Shown here piece after piece: positions 1-7,536 of a stretch of 17,318 nucleotides of DNA; within the stretch, counting starts at the first letter, position 1, and every line of letters starts with the position of its first letter. Below the pieces are notes generated by a model that was given only the letters and a program-made list of their open reading frames with translations, was not told where the DNA came from and did not search any database. The DNA comes from Vulcanimicrobiota bacterium (GTDB taxonomy: Bacteria; Eremiobacterota; Eremiobacteria; Baltobacterales; Baltobacteraceae), in NCBI GenBank assembly GCA_028287545.1, contig JAQBPL010000170.1, forward strand, positions 1 to 17,318. The letters run 5' to 3'. Position numbers and translations under genes: made by a program.

Positions 1-1
1 G

Positions 2-127
2 ACGACCGAGCGATACCGCTGGAGTTTCGAGACGATCACCCCGACGTCGTTCGCGTGGGAGGGACGCGTCTCGCGCGACGGCGGTGCAACCTGGCACCTG
101 GAGCAGACCATCACCGGCACGCGGTGA
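2..127 (+). CDS. 3' end of a DUF1579-like protein (partial)
   Basis: Only the last 41 codons and a TGA stop are inside the window; the gene starts upstream. The visible protein reads as alternating beta strands with the stretch SFAWEGRVSRDGGATWHLEQ, which resembles the C-terminal part of DUF1579-type proteins, where a strand with DGG-x-TW is followed by a short tail. Those proteins are small beta-barrel-like proteins of unproven function, often found beside stress or detoxification genes. The stop lies 11 bp from the stop of the convergent GGDEF-EAL gene, so the two genes meet tail to tail with no room for a separate terminator. The assignment rests on a short fragment. Confidence 0.6.
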   Translation, partial: TTERYRWSFETITPTSFAWEGRVSRDGGATWHLEQTITGTR

Positions 128-138
128 CGGTTATGGCG

Positions 139-2235
139 CTACTCGCCGTTGACCGATCGCGTGCGAGAGCGAATCGCCGACGGTGAGATCGCAAGCCCCC
201 GGCGCGGCGACCCCTCGTGTGAGAGGTGCTCGCGCAAGAGCGCGCTCACGTCGAGGACGTCGCGCGGTGCCGGCAATGTTTCGCTCGGGCGATACAAGAG
301 GTATCCCTGCGCGCCCCGGATGCCGCGGCCGACCGGCGCCCGCGCGCATTTAGCATGCTCGATGAAGTCCAGCATCGGAATATCCTCGATGCCTTCGGCG
401 ATCACGTACGCGCCGGTCACCTTCGCGAACGCGACGATCGCGGCGACCACGCCGCTGGCGCTGCGGTCGCCCATCGCCTTCACGATGATCGCGCGATCGA
501 TCTTCACGTAGTCGAACTGCAGCCGGCTCATAATCTCGAGACCGGCATGTCCGGCGCCCGTGTCGTCGAGCGCGATGCCGAAGCCGGCGGCCTTCAACGA
601 CCTGGCGACGGCGATGACCTTGTCGATGTGCGCGATCGAGCGCTCGGTGATCTCGATGACGACGCGGTCGGGACGCAAGCCGGCCGCCGCGACCGACGCG
701 GCGAATTCGGCGATGTCGAAGTCGCGGTCGAGCGTCTGCGGCGAGACGTTGAGAAAGAGCAGCGCGTGCGCCGGCAATTCTCCCGCGCGGCGCAGTGCGG
801 CCAACCGGCTCGCGCGATCGAGTTCGTGCGCGCAGCCCAGACGTTCGGCGACGTCGAAGGCATCTTGCGGCCCGGCGAATCCGAACGATGCCGCCGGGCG
901 CAAGAGCGCTTCGAAGGCGAGAATCTCCGTGCGCTCGAGATCCCAAATGGGCTGGAAGGCGATCGGCAGCGTGCCGCTCGCGAGCAGCGCCCGCAGGCTT
1001 TGGACGCGCTCGGTCGAGAGCAGCCACGTGCCCTTGTTCGCCGCGTCGAACTGCGAGACGCCGTTGCGGCCGCCGCGCTTGGTGTGGTACAGCGCGGCGT
1101 CGGCCTGATTCTGCAGCGCCTCGGGGGTGATGTCGAAATCTTCCGCCGTCGAGAAGCCGATGCTGACCGTGCTGCCGTGAAGCGTCGTCGACGCGGCGAT
1201 GCGAATGTGTTCGAGAACCGCTCGCGCGACCTCGGCCGTCGTGTGCGGGAGGATGATCGCGAACTCGTCGCCGCCGACGCGATAGGCGCGGTCGCCCGCG
1301 CGGCCTGCCCGCAGGATGCCGGCGAGCTCGATCAGCACCCGATCGCCGTACACGTGACCGTTTTGGTCGTTGACCAGTTTGAACTGGTCGATGTCAAGCA
1401 TCGCGAGCGTCAGCGGCACTTCGTGCCGCACGGCGAGGGATATCTCGCGGTCGAGATCGTCTTTGAACGCGCGGTGGTTGCCGATGTTCGTGAGCGAATC
1501 GACGGATGTCGTCGAGGCCATCCGCTTCACGTCGACCTCATGGCCGGCGACCAATCGAGCGCGATAGGCGTAGATCACGAACAGAAACCCGAGCAAGCAC
1601 CCCAGGCCGAGCACGCTCAGCGCGACCGCGACGTGCACCACGTACTGCTGGTTGGTCTCGAGTGAGAGGATCGCGGCGGCGGCGTGGCGCTCCTCGACGG
1701 TCGCTCGCGCGTACACGCGCGTTTGGATCGCTGCGAAGATCGGATCGCTGGTGTCGCGGTCAATCGTAAGGGCGAGCGCCGAGTTGCGTGCGTCGACCGC
1801 CGCGAACAGCCGCTGCGTCGAGGCAAGATAGTTCTGCTGCAGTCTGATGAGATGATGCGCTTCCACCACGTTCGCCGGCGGCGCGGTCCGGACGATCGCC
1901 TCGAGGACGCCGTCGAGCTGGCGTGCTGCGGCCGCGTGCGCCCGCCTGACGCCCGCGGCGGGTTCGAGGCGATATTGCCGCTCGAGCGACTCCTCGACGC
2001 CCACCAAGTAGCGCGCGCTCGCATAGTGGTCGCTGAGGATCCGCGCCGCATCGGCTGCCGTTTCGGCGACCGAGGTCACGGTCGATGCGAAGAGCGCGAC
2101 GCCCATCGAAAAGACCAGCACGAGCACGAGTCCGACGCTTGCGGCGGTCGTGATCAGACTCGTTTCGCGATCGCGGACCAGGCGCGCGTGTCTCGCGCGT
2201 CGTTCCGGAATAGGTTGCGACGGCAGGGTGGTCAT
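139..2235 (-). CDS. membrane sensor GGDEF-EAL protein, copy A (c-di-GMP turnover)
   Basis: The predicted product is a 698-residue inner-membrane protein that could make and degrade c-di-GMP. Membrane segments lie at about 27-52 and 199-224 and flank a mostly helical extracytoplasmic sensor region. The GGDEF domain (about 245-398) has an intact GGDEF at 321-325 and an RxxD product-inhibition site (RAGD, 312-315) exactly five residues before it. The EAL domain (about 410-670) keeps the residues expected for catalysis: E442 of EAL, N496, E528, D557/D558 (DDTGAG rather than DDFGTG), K578, E614 and Q643. The open frame runs far upstream, but the ATG at 2235 is preceded by GAAGGAGTGAGGGG, begins the hydrophobic N-terminus and follows the stop of copy B by 8 bp, so this start is chosen. 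It is co-transcribed with copy B. Which of the two activities dominates cannot be read from sequence. Confidence 0.93.
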   Translation of the reverse strand: MTTLPSQPIPERRARHARLVRDRETSLITTAASVGLVLVLVFSMGVALFASTVTSVAETAADAARILSDHYASARYLVGVEESLERQYRLEPAAGVRRAHAAAARQLDGVLEAIVRTAPPANVVEAHHLIRLQQNYLASTQRLFAAVDARNSALALTIDRDTSDPIFAAIQTRVYARATVEERHAAAAILSLETNQQYVVHVAVALSVLGLGCLLGFLFVIYAYRARLVAGHEVDVKRMASTTSVDSLTNIGNHRAFKDDLDREISLAVRHEVPLTLAMLDIDQFKLVNDQNGHVYGDRVLIELAGILRAGRAGDRAYRVGGDEFAIILPHTTAEVARAVLEHIRIAASTTLHGSTVSIGFSTAEDFDITPEALQNQADAALYHTKRGGRNGVSQFDAANKGTWLLSTERVQSLRALLASGTLPIAFQPIWDLERTEILAFEALLRPAASFGFAGPQDAFDVAERLGCAHELDRASRLAALRRAGELPAHALLFLNVSPQTLDRDFDIAEFAASVAAAGLRPDRVVIEITERSIAHIDKVIAVARSLKAAGFGIALDDTGAGHAGLEIMSRLQFDYVKIDRAIIVKAMGDRSASGVVAAIVAFAKVTGAYVIAEGIEDIPMLDFIEHAKCARAPVGRGIRGAQGYLLYRPSETLPAPRDVLDVSALLREHLSHEGSPRRGLAISPSAIRSRTRSVNGE

Positions 2236-2243
2236 CGTGCCCC

Positions 2244-4382
2244 TCACTCCTTCACGAACGTCGAACGAGCGCGAACCGGGAGGGAGGACTTCACGACCCA
2301 TCGCGGCCGGGTCGCGTGTGGTGCGAGGTGTTCGCGCAAGAGCGCGCTCACGTCGAGGACGTCGCTGGTTGCCGGCAACGTTTCGCTCGGGCGATTCAAG
2401 AGATATCCTTGCGCCCCGCGGATGCCGCGACCGACCGGCGCGCGCGCGCATTTGGCACGGTCGATGAAATCCAGCATCGGAATGTCCTCGATACCCTCGG
2501 CGATCACGTACGCGCCGGTCACTTTCGCGAACGCGACGATCGCGGCGACCACGCCGCTGGCGCTGCGGTCGCTCATCGCCTTCACGATGATCGCGCGATC
2601 GATCTTCACGTAGTCGAACTGCAGCCGGCTCATGATTTCGAGACCGGCGTGTCCGGACCCGGTATCGTCGAGCGCGATGCCGAATCCGGCGGCCTTCAAG
2701 GACCGGGCGACGGCGATGACGTTGTCGATGTGCGCGATCGAACGCTCGGTGATCTCGATGACGACGCGATCGGGACGCAGGCCGGCCGCCGCGACCGCCG
2801 CCGCGAATTCGGCGACGTCGAAGTCGCGGTCGAGCGTCTGCGGCGAGACGTTGAGGAAGAGCAGCGCGTGCGCGGGCAGGTCTGCCGCGCGGCGCAGCGC
2901 GGAGAGCCCGCTCGCGCGATCGAGTTCGTGTGCGCAGCCCAGGCGCTCGGCGACATCGAAGGCGTCTTGCGGTCCGGCGAACCCGAACGATGCCGCCGGG
3001 CGCAGGAGCGCTTCGAAGGCGAGGATCTCCGCGCGCTCGAGATCCCAGATGGGCTGGAACGCGATCGGCAGCGTACCACTGGCGAGGAGGGCCCGCAGGC
3101 TCTGGACGCGCTCCGTCGAGAGCAGCCACGTGCCCTTGTTCGCGGCGTCGAACTGCGAGACGCCGTTGCGGCCGCCGCGTTTGGTGTGATACAGCGCGGC
3201 GTCCGCCTGGTGCTGCAGCGCCTCGGCCGTGATGTCGAAGGCATCCGCCGTGGAGAAGCCGATGCTGACCGTGCTCCCGTGCAGCGTCGTCGACGCGGCG
3301 AGGCGAATGCGTTCGAGAACTGCGCGCGCGCCTTCGGCCGACGTGTGCGGGAGGATGATCGCGAACTCGTCGCCGCCGACACGATAGGCGCGGTCCTCGA
3401 CGCGCCCCGCACGCAGGATGCGGGCGAGCTCGACGAGCACCCGATCGCCGTACACGTGACCGTTTTGGTCGTTGACGAGTTTGAATTCGTCGATGTCGAG
3501 CATCGCGAGCGTCAGCGGCGGCCCGAAGCGCGCGCCGAGGGAGATCTCGCGGTCGAGATCGTCTTTGAACGCGCGGTGATTGCCGACGTTCGTGAGCGAA
3601 TCGACGAACATCGCGTCTTCCAGCCGCCGTACCTCCATTTCGTGGCTAGCCACCAAGCGAGCGCGATAGGCGTAGATCACAAACAGCAAGCCGAGCAAAC
3701 ACGCCAAGCCTAGAACGCTCAACGCGAATTCGACGCGCACGGCGGACCGCTGGACGAAGTTGAGTGACTCGAACGTGGCGACGGCAAAGCGGCCCTGCTC
3801 CGTCGCTCGCTGGTACACGGGATCTTGGATCGCCGCGTAGACCGGATCGACCGACGCGCGGTCGATCGCCAGGGCGCGGGCCACGTCGTTGGCAGAGATC
3901 GCCGCGAACATCGCGTCCGCCGCGACGCGATAGTGTTTGTGCAGTTCGAGCAGGCGAAGCGCTTCGGCCGCGTTCGCGGGCGGCGCAACCCGTACGACCG
4001 CCTGGAGGGTAACGGCAAGTTCGCGCGCGGCGGCCGCATGCAGCCGGCCGACGTCCGCGCCGGGCTCCAACCGAAACCTCCACTCCAGCGACTCCTCGAG
4101 GCCGACCAAGAACCGAGCGTTCGTATAGAGATTGCTCAGAATCCGCGCATCATCGGCCCGATCTTCGGCAACGGAGGTCGCGGTCGACGCAAACAGCGCG
4201 ACGCCGATCGACACGAGCAGCACGATGATGAGTCCGGCGCTCGCGGCGATCGTGATGAGACTCGTCGCGCGATCGCGGGCCGAGCGGGGAAGCGCCCGCA
4301 CGTTCACCGAGTCGGCGAATGCTCGCTTTCCCGTAAGATGCGCGAACGCGTTTCGTACGTTCGATGCGGGCTGGATCGTCAT
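2244..4382 (-). CDS. membrane sensor GGDEF-EAL protein, copy B (tandem paralogue)
   Basis: This 712-residue protein has the same architecture as copy A downstream: a longer N-terminal tail, a first membrane helix near 42-67, an extracytoplasmic helical sensor, a second helix near 214-239, then GGDEF (336-340, with RxxD RVED at 327-330) and EAL (457-459). All expected metal-binding and catalytic residues are present, with DDTGSG in place of DDFGTG. Compared by eye with copy A, the EAL half differs at about 15 of 270 positions and the GGDEF part at about 20 of 170, whereas the sensor halves agree at only about half of positions. The two are therefore a duplication whose inputs diverged while the enzyme half was conserved or homogenised. 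The ATG at 4382 has no clear Shine-Dalgarno sequence, so a slightly later start is possible. It is the first gene of the pair. Confidence 0.92.
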   Translation of the reverse strand: MTIQPASNVRNAFAHLTGKRAFADSVNVRALPRSARDRATSLITIAASAGLIIVLLVSIGVALFASTATSVAEDRADDARILSNLYTNARFLVGLEESLEWRFRLEPGADVGRLHAAAARELAVTLQAVVRVAPPANAAEALRLLELHKHYRVAADAMFAAISANDVARALAIDRASVDPVYAAIQDPVYQRATEQGRFAVATFESLNFVQRSAVRVEFALSVLGLACLLGLLFVIYAYRARLVASHEMEVRRLEDAMFVDSLTNVGNHRAFKDDLDREISLGARFGPPLTLAMLDIDEFKLVNDQNGHVYGDRVLVELARILRAGRVEDRAYRVGGDEFAIILPHTSAEGARAVLERIRLAASTTLHGSTVSIGFSTADAFDITAEALQHQADAALYHTKRGGRNGVSQFDAANKGTWLLSTERVQSLRALLASGTLPIAFQPIWDLERAEILAFEALLRPAASFGFAGPQDAFDVAERLGCAHELDRASGLSALRRAADLPAHALLFLNVSPQTLDRDFDVAEFAAAVAAAGLRPDRVVIEITERSIAHIDNVIAVARSLKAAGFGIALDDTGSGHAGLEIMSRLQFDYVKIDRAIIVKAMSDRSASGVVAAIVAFAKVTGAYVIAEGIEDIPMLDFIDRAKCARAPVGRGIRGAQGYLLNRPSETLPATSDVLDVSALLREHLAPHATRPRWVVKSSLPVRARSTFVKE

Positions 4383-4426
4383 TCAGGGACACTACCAGCC
4401 CGACGTAACCGGGCGGTAACGCCCCC

Positions 4427-4446
4427 GGGTCGTCTCCCGACGACCC
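4427..4446. terminator. GC-rich hairpin between the amidase and GGDEF-EAL genes
   Basis: GGGTCGTC (4427-4434) and GACGACCC (4439-4446) form a perfect 8-bp stem around a TCCC loop. A second, smaller hairpin (GGGCG/CGCCC around GTAA) is adjacent at about 4411-4424. They lie 51 to 86 bp past the amidase stop and upstream of copy B. No T tract follows on either strand, so this is not a textbook intrinsic terminator. It could be a Rho-assisted or pause structure ending the UdgX-amidase transcript, or part of the copy B leader. Confidence 0.35.
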
Positions 4447-4496
4447 CTCGCCGTCTCCCTCGGCGCGGCGGGAACGAGCGTCCTACAACGAGCGTT

Positions 4497-5789
4497 TTAG
4501 ACGATTCGCTGCTCGAGCCGCGGCCGCCGAGCGTGCCAATCGGTCGCTGCTTGAAAGCGCCGGCCGACTTCGAATGCGGCGGCGACGTCGCGCATGGCGA
4601 TGATCTGCATGCCGAGCGGCATCCCCGCGGGGCCGAAGCCGACCGGAACCGCGGCGACCGGCAAGCCGAATCCGCTCGCCGGCGCTGCGAGCGGCAGGGT
4701 TTCGTCGCGGAAGGCGGCCGGGACGGGCGCGAACGGCGCCTCCGCACCGGCGGCCGGCGCGAGCGCGACGTCGTACTCGCCCGTCGCCGCTTCCCACGCC
4801 GCACGCGCTCGCGCGAGGACGTCGCGCGCTGCGCGCTCCGCGGATTCGGTGACGCCGAGCGCATGCGCGACGCGAGCGCGCACGTCGGCGCCGTACTCGT
4901 CCGCATGTTCGGCAAAGAGCGCTTCGTGCACGCGTGCGGCCGCGCGCTGCTGCACGACGCTCACCGCCCCGATCAGCTCGTCGTCCCACCACGAGATCTC
5001 CTCGACCGCGATTCCGCCGGCGCGCAGCACGGCAGCCGCGTCGTCGAGTACGGCGGCAACCGCGGGGGTGACGCGATCCCAGCCGCCGCCGCGCAGGCGG
5101 CACGCGCGCCCGATCGTTCTCGCGGGGACCGCACCGCCGGCGAGAACTTCGTACGCGCGCTGCACGCTCTCGAGATCGTGCGCGAAGGGGCCGACCGTGT
5201 CGAGCCCGGTCGCGAGCGGAAAGACGCCGTCGAGTGAAAGCGCGTGCGTCGCCGGGCGCAAACCGCTGACGCCGTTGAGCGCCGCGGGGATGCGGATCGA
5301 GCCGAGCGTGTCGCTTCCCAACGCGATGTCCGCCAAGCCGGCCGCGACCGCAGCGCCCGAACCACCGCTCGAGCCGCCGACCGTGCGAGCGGGATCCCAG
5401 GGATTTGCCGTGCGCCCGAAATGCGGGTTCTCGGTCGTGATTCCCCAGGCGAACTCGTGCGTGTTGGTCTTGCCGATCACGAGCGCGCCCGCGCCGCGCA
5501 GTGCGGCGACGACGGGAGCGTCGTGCTGCGCGTCGCGGCGGAAGAAGGACGAACCGGCCCGGGTCGGCAGTCCCGCGACGTCGATGAGGTCCTTCACCGC
5601 GAGCGTCCACCCATGCAGCGGACCCCGCTCACCGGGCGGGATCGCATCGAGTCGAGCAGCTTCGCGAAGCACCGCGCCGTCATCGACGGCGACATAGCAA
5701 TTCAACGAAGCGTCGATGCGGTCGATACGCCGCAGCAGCTCGCGCGCGCGTTCAGTCGTGGACATCACGGCGGAATTCGGCGCGATCAC
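4497..5789 (-). CDS. amidase-signature family enzyme (GatA/AtzF-like amidase)
   Basis: The predicted product is a 430-residue cytoplasmic amidohydrolase that cleaves a carboxamide C-N bond; the substrate cannot be told from sequence. The Ser-cisSer-Lys triad of the family is visible: K66 in AVKDLID, cis-Ser S140 in VGGSSGGSGAA and nucleophile S164 in SDTLGSIRIPA. The 24-residue spacing between the two serines is standard. The nucleophile loop reads TLGS where GatA usually has TGGS. The C-terminal GLPVAAVPVGFG and MPLGMQII segments also fit. There is no gatB or gatC next door and the length is below typical GatA, so a stand-alone amidase is more likely than the tRNA amidotransferase subunit. 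The start is uncertain: GTG at 5789 fits the 27-bp gap to udgX, while ATG at 5765 is an alternative; neither has a strong ribosome binding site. Confidence 0.88.
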   Translation of the reverse strand: MIAPNSAVMSTTERARELLRRIDRIDASLNCYVAVDDGAVLREAARLDAIPPGERGPLHGWTLAVKDLIDVAGLPTRAGSSFFRRDAQHDAPVVAALRGAGALVIGKTNTHEFAWGITTENPHFGRTANPWDPARTVGGSSGGSGAAVAAGLADIALGSDTLGSIRIPAALNGVSGLRPATHALSLDGVFPLATGLDTVGPFAHDLESVQRAYEVLAGGAVPARTIGRACRLRGGGWDRVTPAVAAVLDDAAAVLRAGGIAVEEISWWDDELIGAVSVVQQRAAARVHEALFAEHADEYGADVRARVAHALGVTESAERAARDVLARARAAWEAATGEYDVALAPAAGAEAPFAPVPAAFRDETLPLAAPASGFGLPVAAVPVGFGPAGMPLGMQIIAMRDVAAAFEVGRRFQAATDWHARRPRLEQRIV

Positions 5790-5816
5790 GTACAGGCCTC
5801 GCGGGCGCTGGGTTCG

Positions 5817-6449
5817 TTAAGCCGGTGTTCGCATCAGGTCGGCGACGATGCGCAGGTCGTCGACGAACGCGGCCAGCTCTACGCGCCGCGAATCGTCGTC
5901 GCGGGCGCGCAGGATGGACGACGGGTGCACGGTTGCAACGACGCGCGGTGCATGCGCAGACGCGAGCAGTTCGCCGCGGTGCAGGGTGAGCCGGAAGGAC
6001 GGTCCGAGCAACGCTTGCGCTGCGGTCGCGCCGAGTGCCACGACGAGCTGCGGGCGGACTTGCTCGATCTCCGCGATCAGCCACGGTTCGCAGGCGCGGA
6101 CCTCGATCCGTTTCGGCTTCGCGTGGATGCGCCGTTTCCCGCGCCACACGAACTTGAAGTGCTTGACCGCGTTCGTGAGGTACACGTCGTCGGCGGAGAT
6201 CCCGGCGGCGCTCATCGCGTCGCGCAGCAGTTTCCCGGCGGGACCGACGAACGGTCGGCCTTCGCGATCTTCCCTGTCGCCGGGCTGCTCGCCGACGAAG
6301 ATCGCCGGCGCGTGCGGGTTCCCGTCACCGAACACGGTCTGCGTCGCGTGCTTGTAAAGCTCGCACGCGCGACAGTGCGCTGCGGCTTTTCGCAAGCTCG
6401 CGAGCGTCCGTCGCGCGGGGAGGAAATCGGCCGCGGAGCCGCTGCTCAT
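5817..6449 (-). CDS. udgX: UdgX-type uracil-DNA glycosylase (uracil-DNA cross-linking)
   Basis: This 210-residue protein belongs to the family 4-like iron-sulfur uracil-DNA glycosylases. Motif A is GEQPGDREDREGRPFVGPAG (53-72) and motif B is HPSSILR (175-181). The loop KRRIH (105-109) is the hallmark of UdgX. In the characterised Mycobacterium smegmatis enzyme, the His of this loop becomes covalently joined to the abasic sugar after uracil removal, giving a tight protein-DNA complex. Cluster ligand candidates are C26, C29 and C120; position 97 (NAVKHFK) is His where family 4 enzymes have Cys. The role inferred is repair or marking of uracil in DNA. It precedes the amidase gene by 27 bp on the same strand and is probably co-transcribed with it. 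The ATG at 6449 follows GACGAGG closely, so the ribosome binding site spacing is tight. Confidence 0.93.
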   Translation of the reverse strand: MSSGSAADFLPARRTLASLRKAAAHCRACELYKHATQTVFGDGNPHAPAIFVGEQPGDREDREGRPFVGPAGKLLRDAMSAAGISADDVYLTNAVKHFKFVWRGKRRIHAKPKRIEVRACEPWLIAEIEQVRPQLVVALGATAAQALLGPSFRLTLHRGELLASAHAPRVVATVHPSSILRARDDDSRRVELAAFVDDLRIVADLMRTPA

Positions 6450-6537
6450 CCTCGTCGTCGTACCCAGGAGGATCCGATCCCAAGGGGCGGGCTAGGGCGT
6501 CTCGACAGGTGTCAAGCGCCGCTGCAGCCGGCGACGT

Positions 6538-7005
6538 CTACGCCGAAGCCGCCGTAACGTTTAGGGCTACGGCCAGGCTCTCGAGCAACTCCCTTGTTCC
6601 GTGTTCGCGGATCTGCGGAGTATCGGCGCCTTCGAGAAACACGCCCTGCTCGGTGAGCGTCAGCTGCGTTCCGGCGCCGGCGGCCTTGAACTCCACCGTC
6701 GTTACCGAGACGGAGATCCGCGCGTCGTCGCAATCCATCGTGTAGCTGTACACGATCCGCTGGTTCGGCACGATGTCGGCGTACCGCGCATCGTACGTGT
6801 AGACCGGTCCGCCCGGCGGCCCGCCGCGGTTGACTTCGCGTCCGCCGATGCGGAAGTCGAGTTCGTAGCCGCCGAGCCCGTCGGAACCGTCGAACCAGCG
6901 CGCCTTCGACGCCTTGTCGGCCCAGGCGGCGAAGACGCGCGCGGGCGACGCATCGTACGCGCGCTCGATGACGAAGGTCGCGTGTTGGGTCGATCGTTCG
7001 GTCAT
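6538..7005 (-). CDS. SRPBCC / AHSA1-like domain protein
   Basis: This 155-residue protein has a START/Bet v1-like fold: VIERAYDASPARVFAAWADKASKARWF at the N-terminus is the typical first strand-helix of AHSA1 (activator of Hsp90 ATPase homologue 1-like) proteins. A beta sheet (about residues 50-120) and a long C-terminal helix (EHGTRELLESLAVAL) follow. Such proteins bind hydrophobic ligands; the ligand here is unknown. The open frame extends about 100 codons upstream, but the ATG at 7005 has GAGAGG eight bases before it and begins the domain, so the short form is chosen. It lies 106 bp downstream of an ArsR regulator gene, a very common pairing, and is presumably controlled with it. Confidence in family is high and in function low. 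Confidence 0.9.
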   Translation of the reverse strand: MTERSTQHATFVIERAYDASPARVFAAWADKASKARWFDGSDGLGGYELDFRIGGREVNRGGPPGGPVYTYDARYADIVPNQRIVYSYTMDCDDARISVSVTTVEFKAAGAGTQLTLTEQGVFLEGADTPQIREHGTRELLESLAVALNVTAASA

Positions 7006-7111
7006 GAAGTCCTCTCGTTCACATGATTGCGCGGAAGCGAGTGCGTGCGGCGCGCAAGAGCGCTCCGGCGACGGCGAGTGCGGTGAGCCCAACCGGCGAT
7101 CGCGCGAACGT

Positions 7112-7456
7112 TCATGGCGTCGTTCCCTCGTCGCGATCACCTGCTCCGTCGGCGAGGAACTCACCGAGCCGATCGAGCCGGCGTTCCCACGTCGCGCGAC
7201 GCGCCGCGATCCAGTCCTCGGCGGTCCGCAACGCTTTCGCCTCGATCCGACACGTGCGGGTGCGCCCGTTTTTTTGCGAGCTGACGAGGCCGCTCGATTC
7301 GAGGACCGCAAGGTGTTGGATCACGGCCGGCAGCGACATCGCGTGCGGCTTCGCGAGTTCGCTCACGGACGCCGGCCCGCGGCTCAATCGCTCGATCATA
7401 ACCCGACGAGTCGGGTCCGCCAGGGCGGCAAACAGAGTATCGATCGCGGCTGTCAT
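7112..7456 (-). CDS. ArsR-family winged-helix regulator
   Basis: This 114-residue one-component DNA-binding protein begins with the typical LFAALADPTRRVMIERLS segment, followed by the recognition region SLPAVIQHLAVLESSGLVSS and a wing (NGRTRTCRIE). The usual N-terminal metal-binding Cys box (ELCVCDL) is absent: the corresponding stretch is SVSELAKPHAMS. Control by metal is therefore unlikely, and the protein resembles the SdpR-like/AHSA1-linked ArsR group. The gene sits just behind a consensus-like promoter and an 18-bp perfect palindrome, which suggests that it represses its own operon with the downstream SRPBCC gene. The leader is only about a dozen bases with no Shine-Dalgarno sequence, so near-leaderless translation is possible. 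Confidence 0.93.
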   Translation of the reverse strand: MTAAIDTLFAALADPTRRVMIERLSRGPASVSELAKPHAMSLPAVIQHLAVLESSGLVSSQKNGRTRTCRIEAKALRTAEDWIAARRATWERRLDRLGEFLADGAGDRDEGTTP

Positions 7457-7460
7457 TTTG

Positions 7461-7478
7461 GTTAAGTGTGTACTTAAC
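7461..7478. promoter_or_regulatory. palindromic operator for the ArsR regulator
   Basis: GTTAAGTGTGTACTTAAC is a perfect inverted repeat with 7-base arms and a 4-base spacer, sitting 5 bp upstream of the arsR start and overlapping the proposed -10 box. An AT-rich palindrome in this GC-rich setting, at this position, is what an autoregulated ArsR operator looks like. Binding by the product of this gene is inferred, not shown. Confidence 0.75.
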
Positions 7479-7504
7479 TATCACGAATCGCGAAGGACTG
7501 TCAA
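7475..7504 (-). promoter_or_regulatory. sigma70-like promoter of the arsR-SRPBCC unit
   Basis: On the minus strand a perfect -35 box TTGACA (7499-7504) is followed after 18 bases by TAGTTA (7475-7480), preceded by TGA as in an extended -10 element. Initiation would fall near 7468, inside the palindrome and about 12 bases before the arsR ATG. The overlap of -10 and operator predicts simple repression. Confidence 0.65.
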
Positions 7505-7536
7505 GCCCGACGCGGGCGCGCACCTCGACGAGCTCG

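Noticed and set aside
2236..3129. 298-codon upstream extension of the copy A GGDEF-EAL frame
   Set aside because: It is an out-of-frame reading of the copy B EAL region on the same strand, Arg/Pro-rich and without a domain; the ATG at 2235 has a good ribosome binding site.
226..3713. Long plus-strand open frames (226-1665 and 2316-3713) opposite the two GGDEF-EAL genes
   Set aside because: They are antisense shadows with repetitive Arg/Asp/Glu composition, appear twice only because the real genes are duplicated, and have no recognisable domain.
139..4382. Repeats at 139-2235 and 2244-4382 as a transposon or CRISPR-type repeat
   Set aside because: The repeat corresponds to two full paralogous genes, with no terminal repeats, transposase or spacer structure.
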